DNA from: Paenibacillus illinoisensis NBRC 15959
GTDB taxonomy: Bacteria; Bacillota; Bacilli; Paenibacillales; Paenibacillaceae
DNA: 64,000 nt
Reading direction: 5' to 3'
Assembly (NCBI RefSeq): GCF_004000925.1
Contig: NZ_BIME01000001.1
Span: 186,001-250,000 of the forward strand
The notes beneath the pieces were generated by a model. It ran no database searches and had not been told where the DNA came from. It saw only the letters and a program-made list of their open reading frames with translations. The number at the start of each line of letters is the position of its first letter. Positions within the stretch are counted from its first letter, which is position 1. The position numbers and the translations under genes were made by a program. Positions 1 to 7,621 of the stretch are shown piece after piece.

Positions 1-111
1 AATGTTACATATGTAAACGTTAATTGTCAATCGTACCCAAGAATTAGATGGAGTATGCCATTTGAACTGAATACAGTGAAAAACCTTTGAAATGACACCT
101 GTCATTCTAGC

Positions 112-137
112 AAAAAAAGCCGCCTGCTAGGCGACTT
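112..137 (-). terminator. Rho-independent terminator after the YhgE-like gene
   Basis: On the minus strand a GTCGCC/GGCGGC stem with a short loop runs straight into seven T residues. It lies about 50 bases beyond the stop of the minus-strand membrane protein gene. The same stem core recurs at three other gene ends in this window. Confidence 0.8.
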
Positions 138-186
138 ATCATGCAAACATATTCTTATTTCTGTTCGTATATATTGCTTGTCATGT

Positions 187-1272
187 TTAATGAGCGTTAG
201 TAGTTGCAACGCCAGGTGCTGGTGCTCTATGCAAAGCCACACGTGCGCAGCTTATTCCCCATGTAACCAGTGCAATCAAAATAAGATTAATCACGATTGA
301 AGTCACTGGTGCTCCGCTATAGATAAGTCGGACGTATCCCCGGACAGCGTTGGATGCAGGCAGGAAATCCCCGATATGACGATAGAATGGTGTGAGCATT
401 TCGGTTGCGATAATGTTGCCTGCTGTCATGAGCTGGAAAGGAATCAAGGCTACGTTGAACAGTGCGCCCAATCCACCAAATAATACAAATGACATTTGAG
501 TCAGGCATACGCAGGCGATGTATACGAGAATATGGAATCCCCACATTTCCCAGAAGGAAGCGACAGGTGTGACAAACAACATGGCTACAGTCGTTATAAT
601 GAGAGGCGCTACGATACACACCATCAATAACAGAAGCTGTCTGGCCCAGAAAATTTTCCATCGGTCGTACTTATGGCTAAGGATCATCGTTGAAAGATTC
701 AATTGAATATTCATGGTCATCACTGCGATATATGTGATAAACCCAAGGATCATGGGCAGCATGCTGAGTGCAAAATTGGTGATGTTGTTAGACTTGACCA
801 CATTTGTCGTGACCACTTCTTTTTGAACGATTCCTGATAGCTGAGCACCTACGCTGGTAGATATCCCTTCAGCTGAACCTTCCAATATGGATCTGGAAAC
901 TTCCGAAGCTGCCTGATTGACATAATACGTTAATTGCCCTTCCCCTTTGTCCAGGTTCGCAGCGAATTGGGCAGGAATGCTTACGATCATACCAATATCC
1001 CCATCATTCATGACTTGCTCAGCTTCCTCAAGAGATGAATAGTTTTCTGTTTTGAAAGGGACTGTTTCCTGAATGATCTTTTCTATTCTCTGTCCATTCG
1101 CTCCGTCCGAGTTAATAATACCTATTTTAAGTTGGTCCACTCGTTCCGTTGCTCCGTTGTATCCCGTCAACCAGACAATGGTGAATATCAATGGAACGAC
1201 CAAAGCAAAGACCAATCCGATCTTGGTTTGTAGAATTCTCATAAAATCTTTTAATACTGAAAAAACAGACAT
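187..1272 (-). CDS. YhgE/Pip-like or ABC-2-type membrane protein
   Basis: A 361-residue integral membrane protein. One membrane segment lies near residues 15-36, followed by an extracytoplasmic region of about 130 residues. Five or so further membrane segments fill residues 165-350. This layout is that of YhgE/Pip and ABC-2-type proteins, which act in export or envelope stress; the substrate cannot be read from sequence. It lies just downstream of a MarR-type regulator gene on the same strand. Two copies of a putative MarR operator lie 40-65 bases before its start, so control by that regulator is likely. A strong terminator ends the MarR gene between the two, so this gene probably has its own promoter. 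Confidence 0.7.
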   Translation of the reverse strand: MSVFSVLKDFMRILQTKIGLVFALVVPLIFTIVWLTGYNGATERVDQLKIGIINSDGANGQRIEKIIQETVPFKTENYSSLEEAEQVMNDGDIGMIVSIPAQFAANLDKGEGQLTYYVNQAASEVSRSILEGSAEGISTSVGAQLSGIVQKEVVTTNVVKSNNITNFALSMLPMILGFITYIAVMTMNIQLNLSTMILSHKYDRWKIFWARQLLLLMVCIVAPLIITTVAMLFVTPVASFWEMWGFHILVYIACVCLTQMSFVLFGGLGALFNVALIPFQLMTAGNIIATEMLTPFYRHIGDFLPASNAVRGYVRLIYSGAPVTSIVINLILIALVTWGISCARVALHRAPAPGVATTNAH

Positions 1273-1311
1273 GTATTTCTCTCCTTCTTGGATATGGCTC
1301 CAATTTCAAAT

Positions 1312-1336
1312 TAATAGGCTAACATATAATAGGCTA
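1312..1336. promoter_or_regulatory. Two copies of a putative MarR operator
   Basis: The 10-mer TAATAGGCTA occurs at 1312-1321 and again at 1327-1336, upstream of the membrane protein gene. A third exact copy, inverted, lies before the MarR gene at 1833-1842. The core ATAG-G-CTAT is a short inverted repeat, as expected for a dimeric winged-helix regulator. Confidence 0.6.
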
Positions 1337-1351
1337 TGCATGTATATCCGC

Positions 1352-1378
1352 AAAAAAAGTCAGCTGACGAATCAGCTG
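1352..1378 (-). terminator. Terminator overlapping the MarR stop codon
   Basis: On the minus strand the perfect 7-bp stem CAGCTGA-TTCG-TCAGCTG is followed by AC and seven T residues. The stem begins inside the last codons of the MarR gene. Confidence 0.85.
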
Positions 1379-1803
1379 GAGATTCCTTCATAAATTTTGT
1401 TGAGCAGTACGGCAAGTTGTTCTGCCCCTTCCGGGGTAATTAACTCCCTCAATGACTGATCCATATCATTCATCAGAGGAACTACCTGTAAATAAAGCTC
1501 TTTCCCTTCCTCGGAAAGCCGCAGCAGGATGGCTCGCCGATCAACAGGATCGGTGCTTCGAATAATAAGATCCTTATGTTCCAACCGCTCCAATGTCTTG
1601 CCGACACTCGTTTGATCTTTACCGTGGAGTTCGGATAACTTCTTCTGTGTAATGCCTTCGTTCTGATACAGTTGTTCGAGCATCCCATATTGTTCAGGTG
1701 TTATGCCGTAATCCTGCAGTAGATGGGTAACTCTTTTTTTGTGGACAAAATAAGTTCTGGATAATAGCAATCCAATGGGATCTATCTCTTGATGAGTTGA
1801 CAT
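1372..1803 (-). CDS. MarR family transcriptional regulator
   Basis: A 143-residue winged-helix DNA-binding protein. The helix-turn-helix lies around residues 45-75 (region KKLSELHGKDQTSVGKTLER), followed by the wing with DRR. The start chosen is the ATG at 1803, preceded by AGGGAGG about ten bases upstream. An in-frame ATG ten codons earlier has no comparable site and overlaps a putative operator. MarR proteins usually repress a neighbouring transport or stress gene and themselves. The adjacent membrane protein gene carries two copies of the same putative operator, which supports that pairing. The effector is unknown. Confidence 0.85.
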   Translation of the reverse strand: MSTHQEIDPIGLLLSRTYFVHKKRVTHLLQDYGITPEQYGMLEQLYQNEGITQKKLSELHGKDQTSVGKTLERLEHKDLIIRSTDPVDRRAILLRLSEEGKELYLQVVPLMNDMDQSLRELITPEGAEQLAVLLNKIYEGISS

Positions 1804-1832
1804 CAGGTTAAGCCCTCCCTGAAATACTAGCA

Positions 1833-1842
1833 TAGCCTATTA
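1833..1842. promoter_or_regulatory. Third copy of the putative MarR operator
   Basis: The reverse complement of TAATAGGCTA, centred about 35 bases before the MarR start codon. Identity to the two sites before the membrane protein gene is exact over ten bases and continues in part on both sides. Confidence 0.55.
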
Positions 1843-1925
1843 ATATTATTTAAGAAGAATATCCTTAATTTGAACCTTTGTCAATCTAATGTTTCTGAGC
1901 CATACGTCTTTCTCGTTTAAAAACG

Positions 1926-1948
1926 AAAAAGCCGCCTTGAAGGCGGCC
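1926..1948 (-). terminator. Terminator after bshB2
   Basis: Perfect GCCGCC/GGCGGC stem with a five-base loop, followed on the minus strand by a T-rich run. It lies about 35 bases beyond the stop of the deacetylase gene. Confidence 0.75.
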
Positions 1949-1979
1949 CGCTGTTCTTCCGTTAGTAGGGTAAGCTATT

Positions 1980-2678
1980 TTACTCGAAGCGATACGTCCA
2001 GAATGCTTCTCTGCCGAACCTGCGCTGGATTTCTTCATCATCCAATTTCCGGTTACCGACCAGCTCTGCTGCCTGGAATTGCGAACGGTGAGCCTGAATG
2101 GCTCCCATTTTTTGCTCCAGATATCCCCTTACATCGACATGTACATCTGGCTTTCCGATGGCTTGCTCATGGTTTTTGGAGAAAGCAACACAATATACGA
2201 TGGGTCTCTCTTCTGCCGGAAGCCGGGAAATCGTCCGTATGACTGCAGCACCCGTAGCATCATGGTCGGGATGCACGCTATAACCTGGATAAAAGGTAAA
2301 TACGATGGTAGGTTTGAGTTCCTCTATCAAATCCATGATGCGGCTATCGAGCAGATGTGCATCCTCGAATTCGATCATCTTGTCGTGAAAACCAAGCATT
2401 CTCAAATCATGAATACCAATTGCCTTAGCCGACTCTTCGAGCTCCACCTTGCGGATCGCAGGCAGAGTGACTCTGTTTGCAAATGGCGGAATGCCCATAT
2501 TGCGCCCCATTTCGCCTAAAGTCAGGCAGGCATACGTAACGTACGCACCGCCATCAATATATTTTGCAAGCGTTCCGGCAACGGAAAAAGCCTCGTCGTC
2601 AGGATGGGGATATATCACCAAAATGCGTTCATTTTCGTATGATTTATTGTTCATGCTGTTTCGATCCTCCGCTTCCAT
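1980..2678 (-). CDS. bshB2: Bacillithiol biosynthesis deacetylase BshB2 (PIG-L/LmbE family)
   Basis: Zinc-dependent N-deacetylase of the PIG-L family. In bacillithiol synthesis this enzyme removes the acetyl group from GlcNAc-malate. The zinc motif PHPDDE lies near residue 25, and the second motif HPDHD near residue 138. The downstream pattern matches BshB2/YojG rather than BshB1, and the gene follows a yojF homologue as in Bacillus. The start at 2678 overlaps the yojF stop (TGATG). An in-frame ATG at 2654 also has a GGAGG site before it and gives an N-terminus closer to known BshB2 proteins, so the first eight residues are uncertain. The product is cytoplasmic. Confidence 0.88.
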   Translation of the reverse strand: MEAEDRNSMNNKSYENERILVIYPHPDDEAFSVAGTLAKYIDGGAYVTYACLTLGEMGRNMGIPPFANRVTLPAIRKVELEESAKAIGIHDLRMLGFHDKMIEFEDAHLLDSRIMDLIEELKPTIVFTFYPGYSVHPDHDATGAAVIRTISRLPAEERPIVYCVAFSKNHEQAIGKPDVHVDVRGYLEQKMGAIQAHRSQFQAAELVGNRKLDDEEIQRRFGREAFWTYRFE

Positions 2679-3022
2679 CAGAAACTCTCCCGACTAAGTT
2701 GAAAGGCCACAACCAATTTTCCCTGGCTGTCATGACCAGCCAAAATCAGTCGATCCTTTTCATTTTCATCAATATGGGTAAGGCCTTCCGCATAAACCCA
2801 ACCCGTCGTCGTTTTTAAGCCTACCCGGTATGGGTTCGTACCTGAAATTGATCCCTGTGTGTATCGAATGGCCGCATTGGAAATGAAAGCCGAAGCAGGG
2901 TGACGTGTACTATCGTAGTGATTGGCGTACGCACCTGTCGTCATTTCGAGGTGTAAGTATAGATCCTGATCAATGAAACCATTGAGCCGGGCTTGGACAT
3001 CTTGAGGTTGTATAAGTTGCAT
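2678..3022 (-). CDS. YojF family protein (DUF1806)
   Basis: A 114-residue soluble protein of the YojF family. Its role is undefined, but the gene is habitually linked to bshB2, here with a TGATG overlap that suggests coupled translation. The start chosen is the ATG at 3022, preceded by a clear AAGGAG. Upstream in-frame ATGs, which would add 24 residues, lack such a site. No transmembrane segment or catalytic motif is visible. A partner or accessory role in bacillithiol metabolism is inferred only from linkage. Confidence 0.8.
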   Translation of the reverse strand: MQLIQPQDVQARLNGFIDQDLYLHLEMTTGAYANHYDSTRHPASAFISNAAIRYTQGSISGTNPYRVGLKTTTGWVYAEGLTHIDENEKDRLILAGHDSQGKLVVAFQLSRESF

Positions 3023-3183
3023 AGTGATCTCCTTATGTGGTCTGAAAGATAAATACTTCATCCATTTTACCATATGTCCATAGAGAATTAACAATTCGAA
3101 ATCACCTGACCACTTACTTTACATCGGTGAGCACAAATATTCCCTCTAAATGAGCCTCTAAGTGAATAGGTTTATTGCATTAC

Positions 3184-4569
3184 TTATGCTGTATACGTAC
3201 CGAATTCCGCAGTGAATGTAATTGCGGTCCCGCGCACAGTCGGATCTTCCGCTTCAATATCAATTTCACCATTCATTAACTGTACAATCCGATGACATAT
3301 CGCTAATCCGAGACCTGTACCTTCCGTCCGGCGAGTAACACTGTTATCAACTCGGTGAAATGGAATAAACAAATGACTCCGTTTATCCTGAGGAATTCCG
3401 ATCCCTGTATCCCTGACTGTACATTGAAGCCGGATCCTACCAGCATCTATGGAGAGCAGTCTGGCCTCCAAGGAAATGTCACCTTCATCCGTGAATTTCA
3501 CTGCGTTTCCCAGCAAATTAAGAATCACCTGTCTGAATCTTCCATCATCCCCAATCAGAATCTCTGGAATATCCGGATCAATGGAAACGTTAACTTGCAG
3601 TTTCTTATTCAGAATTCCAACCCTAAGAATATCCAGCGTATCCGTTACGGCTTCCCTGATGCTAAAGGCTTCCTTCAGGAGCTGTTCATGATTTGAATCC
3701 AATTTGCTGTAATCCAGAATATCATTGACGATACGCAGCAGAGACTTCCCGCTTTTTTGCAGTGTGGCTACATATTCCTTCTGCTTATTGGTAAGATCGG
3801 TTGCAGCCAACAGATCCGTGATTCCCATCACGCCATTCATCGGGGTCCGAATCTCATGATTCATGGTGGTAATAAACTCGCTCTTCACCTGGTTGGCCAT
3901 TTCCATGGCTTCCTTCTCGATTAAGAGATGCTTCTGTTCGTTAAGCAATCTTCTCTGTACTGAAAGTGAAGGGAATACAACCTCGTCCGAAGGCAGATGG
4001 CTATATAAGGGTGATTTCACAAATTCCACGTCAGTCATCATATACTCATGCTCTCTCATCATCTTCAGCTGCAAGGACGAAGAAATGGCGGAAGCGTTAT
4101 ATGCGCATACAGATACCATCCCGTATTCACGGACTACGCCGCAAGTTTGTCGCTCATAATTGACCAAATTCCCTTGGATCTTGTCTTCGCTATGCTCCCC
4201 CCACGTCATTACATTGGCCCACGTACGAATGGACATGTTATTCTCTTGTACCATCCCCATTACATGGTGAAAATGAGTGAGAATATGCTCAAAACTAAAA
4301 TCTCCCCGTGATCCGTAATAATCCACGTTGTTAGCATAATGAAGATACTGAAGCTGGTCACCGGAAATAACATCGTTGAGCTTGTTATAAATATCATGAT
4401 ATGTGTCTGCTTCTTCTATCAATAAAATGTGATGACCTTGGTCTATACCCGTTAGAATATAGGATACCGCATTATCAACATAACGATCGAAATCCTCGAA
4501 CAAATAAATGATATGGCCTCCATCCGTGACACTGGTCAACGAATTTAACGGTACTGCTTGTTTGTTCAT
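3184..4569 (-). CDS. Soluble histidine kinase with N-terminal MEDS sensor domain
   Basis: A 461-residue kinase with no transmembrane segment, so it is probably cytoplasmic. Residues about 12-165 resemble the MEDS domain (methanogen/methylotroph DcmR sensory domain), here beginning GHIIYLFEDFDRYV. A short linker follows. The dimerisation/phosphoacceptor domain has the H-box NHEIRTPMNG near residue 240, and the ATPase domain carries NLLGNAVKFT, DTGIGIP and GTGLGL. No response regulator is encoded beside it, so it is an orphan kinase here. Some MEDS kinases in spore-formers feed phosphorelays, but that is only a possibility for this one. The signal sensed is unknown. Confidence 0.82.
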   Translation of the reverse strand: MNKQAVPLNSLTSVTDGGHIIYLFEDFDRYVDNAVSYILTGIDQGHHILLIEEADTYHDIYNKLNDVISGDQLQYLHYANNVDYYGSRGDFSFEHILTHFHHVMGMVQENNMSIRTWANVMTWGEHSEDKIQGNLVNYERQTCGVVREYGMVSVCAYNASAISSSLQLKMMREHEYMMTDVEFVKSPLYSHLPSDEVVFPSLSVQRRLLNEQKHLLIEKEAMEMANQVKSEFITTMNHEIRTPMNGVMGITDLLAATDLTNKQKEYVATLQKSGKSLLRIVNDILDYSKLDSNHEQLLKEAFSIREAVTDTLDILRVGILNKKLQVNVSIDPDIPEILIGDDGRFRQVILNLLGNAVKFTDEGDISLEARLLSIDAGRIRLQCTVRDTGIGIPQDKRSHLFIPFHRVDNSVTRRTEGTGLGLAICHRIVQLMNGEIDIEAEDPTVRGTAITFTAEFGTYTA

Positions 4570-4670
4570 ATAAGGACTCCTCGGATCTTGCTTTTATTTT
4601 CTACTATAAAGGATATAAATTCATACGTCACATCTATTATGGAAAAAATACGAAACTGTCGACGTAATCG

Positions 4671-4696
4671 AAAAAAAGCCGCCATATCGGCGACTT
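4671..4696 (-). terminator. Terminator after the 4.8-5.5 kb gene
   Basis: On the minus strand GTCGCC, a short loop and GGCGGC are followed by seven T residues. It lies about 70 bases beyond the stop of the minus-strand gene. The stem is nearly identical to the one at 112-137. Confidence 0.78.
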
Positions 4697-4764
4697 ATTT
4701 CGTAGCTATCTTTGCTTCTTGTTGCTTATTGGACATCATATATCCTTCAATAACATGTCCTTGT

Positions 4765-5529
4765 TTATTCTCTGAACTCTGTCATGATTTTGATCAATTC
4801 CTCAAAATGAGGCTTCATTGTTCTCATAGTTAAAATCTTCAATTGCTCCGTGGTCGCAAACTGTCCCCATACCAACTCGTGTGCGGCCATTTCCTTGAAC
4901 TGTAGAAGGGTGTCATCCATAGCTCGTAGCTCTTTGGCTATGGAAGCGAACGTATTTTTTGTTTTCTGCGGGATTTGCTTTGGCTTATCTTTCCAATAAC
5001 TGTAACTGACTTCGTACATGATCGTGAATACATCCGCTTGCATTGCAAGGATAAACAAATCCTCCTGCTCCTTGGAAGTCATCACTGTTTGATTCACCAT
5101 AAACTGAGGGGCAGTATCGTTCACATAATTATCACTAAACTCTACAAGCGTAATCAGAAATTGTGTAGCTTCGTCCGCTTGGCTCTTGGCACGTTCGATA
5201 AGCTTCTGCACTTTAGCAGGATCTTCCTGATCGGTTACTTTACTGATTTTCTCGAGTGTTTCGGCCAAGGGAATAACCGAATGTCCTTGTCTCAAAAGTG
5301 TCAGAAAACCACTATTATTTTTCGCTTGGTAAAGTTTCTTCAAATTTTCCGATTCTTCTCTCGCCGTATTGAGTTGATAGTTGTAAAACCCAACAATGAG
5401 TAAAATAAGGACTGCGAATATCCAGACCAACTTGGATTTTTTTGTAATCAAATGATCATCTGCCGTTTCTAGAGATATTATATGCCAGAATATGAATGCA
5501 ATAATTGGCACATTTGAGAATTGTAGCAT
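4765..5529 (-). CDS. Hypothetical membrane-anchored protein
   Basis: I do not recognise the family. The 254-residue frame has one clear membrane segment at about residues 32-48 (KLVWIFAVLILLIVGFYNYQ) and a weaker hydrophobic stretch near its start. A helical, charged domain of about 200 residues follows, without cysteines or visible catalytic motifs, and presumably lies outside the membrane. The start is uncertain: the ATG at 5529 has no good ribosome binding site, and a downstream TTG shortly before the membrane segment is an alternative. A terminator follows. Confidence 0.5.
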   Translation of the reverse strand: MLQFSNVPIIAFIFWHIISLETADDHLITKKSKLVWIFAVLILLIVGFYNYQLNTAREESENLKKLYQAKNNSGFLTLLRQGHSVIPLAETLEKISKVTDQEDPAKVQKLIERAKSQADEATQFLITLVEFSDNYVNDTAPQFMVNQTVMTSKEQEDLFILAMQADVFTIMYEVSYSYWKDKPKQIPQKTKNTFASIAKELRAMDDTLLQFKEMAAHELVWGQFATTEQLKILTMRTMKPHFEELIKIMTEFRE

Positions 5530-5635
5530 ACGGGGCGGACCGTCTAATACAGGAGATTATTGCCATATGTTTTGTCTAAAAATAACAATCCTGACAACAA
5601 GATTGCCCAGACCAGTTTTCCTTATCGTAACTGCC

Positions 5636-5833
5636 CTACTTGTCATTCATGGTCACAATTAGCGTTCGTGGTGTCCCGTTCTTAACGTCGATTGAATAGC
5701 GACCCTCATTAAATTCAAATTTCTTACTTTCCAACGTCTCCACATCAATGTCCTTATAACTCTTCAGGATTTGATTAATGATTTTCTCACTTACGTTCAA
5801 CGCATGTAACACCAAATCCTAATTTTCTCTCAT
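5636..5833 (-). pseudogene. Small coding-like frame, interrupted by a stop near its start
   Basis: On the minus strand an ATG at 5833 opens MREN, then meets TAG at 5821-5819. The same frame then runs on for about 60 protein-like codons (for example HALNVSEKIINQILKSYKD and GRYSIDVKNGTPRTLIV) to a TAG at 5638-5636. Either it is a small gene damaged by one nonsense change, or translation starts at the GTG at 5812, which has AGGA just upstream and would give 58 residues. I do not recognise the family. The rest of the 5530-6002 gap shows no other gene. Confidence 0.4.
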
Positions 5834-6002
5834 GAAGAAAATTTTGTATATAGATTTAAACTAGTTTAGGTCATTTGACACGTGTATTGTATATGCCTAA
5901 ACGAAAACAAGAAGAGATTCATCATTTAATTTCTCTTTTTTCTTCGGTTTCGTCTCTGTATGATTAACGGTAGCTCTACATATGTACTTATAGAAGGCAA
6001 AT

Positions 6003-6821
6003 ATGAATTTTAGGAATAGGCCCGGAAGGAGATCTCCCGATTTGAAAGCTTTTATTCAATTGTTGCATTTCGGCTATCATCAGGCGATGAGCTGCATTTT
6101 CCCTGTGGCCATCTTCGGAACCCTAGCCATCACCAGCGTGATCGAGGTTCCATTCTTTCATCGCTATGATGCCATTCTACTGATCTTGCTTGGTGTCCAA
6201 TATCTCATGTACCGGAGTGGGTTGGAGACCTGGGATGAAATTAAAGTCATATGTGTGTTTCATATGATTGGCCTGGTACTTGAACTGTACAAAGTAAGCA
6301 TGGGTTCATGGTCATATCCAGAACCTGGATTCACCAAAATATTTGGAGTTCCGCTGTACAGCGGCTTCATGTATGCGAGTGTGGCAAGCTTTATGTGTCA
6401 GATCTGGCGCAGATTACGCATGGACATGACAGGATGGCCTGGTTTTGCACCCTCCTTTCTGCTCGGAGGAGCCATCTATCTCAACTTCTTCACCCACCAT
6501 TTCATTCCTGATTTTCGTTGGTGGCTCACGGCTCTGGTCTTTATCGTATTTTGGAAAACATGGATCATCTACCGGGTACGGACCAAGACATATCGAATGC
6601 CTTTATCGCTCGCATTTGTCATTGTAGGCTTCTTCATCTGGGCTGCCGAGAATATTGCTACATTCTTTAATGGCTGGAAGTACCCTGACCAGCACGATGC
6701 CTGGCAATTGGTTAGTTTCAGCAAAATCAGCTCCTGGTTCCTGCTCGTAATCATTAGCGTCATCATTGTCGCCCAGCTTAAATATGTCAAAGCCAATCGA
6801 ACAAGCACTGGCCCCAACTAA
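6003..6821 (+). CDS. DUF817 family integral membrane protein (YoaT-like)
   Basis: A 272-residue protein with about seven or eight membrane segments spread over its whole length. Conserved-looking stretches include ELYKVSMGSWSYPEPG and NFFTHHFIPDFRWW, typical of DUF817 (Bacillus YoaT). The biochemical role of the family is not known. Conserved aromatic and histidine residues within the membrane segments would suit a transporter or a membrane enzyme, but this is inference. It stands alone on the plus strand, with AAGG about seven bases before the ATG. Confidence 0.75.
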   Translation: MNFRNRPGRRSPDLKAFIQLLHFGYHQAMSCIFPVAIFGTLAITSVIEVPFFHRYDAILLILLGVQYLMYRSGLETWDEIKVICVFHMIGLVLELYKVSMGSWSYPEPGFTKIFGVPLYSGFMYASVASFMCQIWRRLRMDMTGWPGFAPSFLLGGAIYLNFFTHHFIPDFRWWLTALVFIVFWKTWIIYRVRTKTYRMPLSLAFVIVGFFIWAAENIATFFNGWKYPDQHDAWQLVSFSKISSWFLLVIISVIIVAQLKYVKANRTSTGPN

Positions 6822-6950
6822 GTATTAAGACTGACATTAGAAATGGTCTAACCGTCCAACAATTACTCCTTTAACAAAAATTAGGAGACTCATTCCAGTC
6901 TGAAACGTATAAGATGGATAGTCATTCTAGTCGAAAGGAGATTTTAATGG

Positions 6951-7505
6951 ATGAAGCGACATTCTTGGCTCTTTGTGTTCATGTTGTTGTCTATCATTTT
7001 AATGATGACAGGGTGTCTTCAAACCGAGGCAACGAACGAAACCGAGCAATCCGTACCTAATGAAATTGCCATCATGACACCTACACAAGAAGCCACCATT
7101 GCAGCGGAAGTCTTTAAGACAAAAGAATATACGATCGGCGATATCCCGGAATCGCCCTTACCTGAAGATGTTGTTCTGGAGCGGTATGCTGCGATGGAGC
7201 CTTACTATGCTGAACGTTATGCAGATAAACCAGTGAATTATAGTTACGTATTGCTTGCTTTGAAGGCAGCACAGATACAACAAGCCTCACTTCAACCCGA
7301 AAATATGAAGTTCACTGTGTATCAGGAGCTCGAAAATTATGTCGATCTGGACTACACGATGGATCTCGTGTTGGATCAGCAAAACGGAAATCTGGAACGT
7401 GTTCCATTGGAAGGACGACTTTCCCTTATAAAAAAAGATGGTAAATGGCTAATACAAGCTGACGATTTCGACAGCAAAGCTTTCTTAAAGCTTATTCCTC
7501 AATAA
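6951..7505 (+). CDS. Predicted lipoprotein of unknown function
   Basis: A 184-residue exported lipoprotein. The signal peptide has a basic start, a hydrophobic core, and a lipobox ending MTGC, with the lipidated Cys near residue 22. The mature part is acidic, and its C-terminal half (from about residue 85) has the alternating pattern of a small beta-rich domain, including LIKKDGKWLIQADDF near the end. That ending resembles NTF2-like or DUF4878-type domains, but I cannot assign it. AAGGAG precedes the ATG, and a strong terminator follows. Confidence 0.65.
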   Translation: MKRHSWLFVFMLLSIILMMTGCLQTEATNETEQSVPNEIAIMTPTQEATIAAEVFKTKEYTIGDIPESPLPEDVVLERYAAMEPYYAERYADKPVNYSYVLLALKAAQIQQASLQPENMKFTVYQELENYVDLDYTMDLVLDQQNGNLERVPLEGRLSLIKKDGKWLIQADDFDSKAFLKLIPQ

Positions 7506-7510
7506 CATCA

Positions 7511-7542
7511 CCAAAAGGGCGCCAATGCAGGCGCCCTTTTGG
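7511..7542. terminator. Bidirectional terminator between converging genes
   Basis: A perfect 13-bp inverted repeat (CCAAAAGGGCGCC and its complement) with a six-base loop and T runs on both strands. It lies between the lipoprotein gene (plus) and the large pectinase gene (minus). Confidence 0.85.
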
Positions 7543-7621
7543 TAATTGAATTCCTTTGTAGAGATTAATCGTTATGTCTGACTCACTCAGATCGCTCTTC
7601 ATGACAGTAATACAGCATTCA

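Noticed and set aside
5875..5903. TTGACA upstream of the DUF817 gene as a promoter
   Set aside because: The hexamer is perfect but no acceptable -10 box lies at 16-18 bases, so I did not call it.
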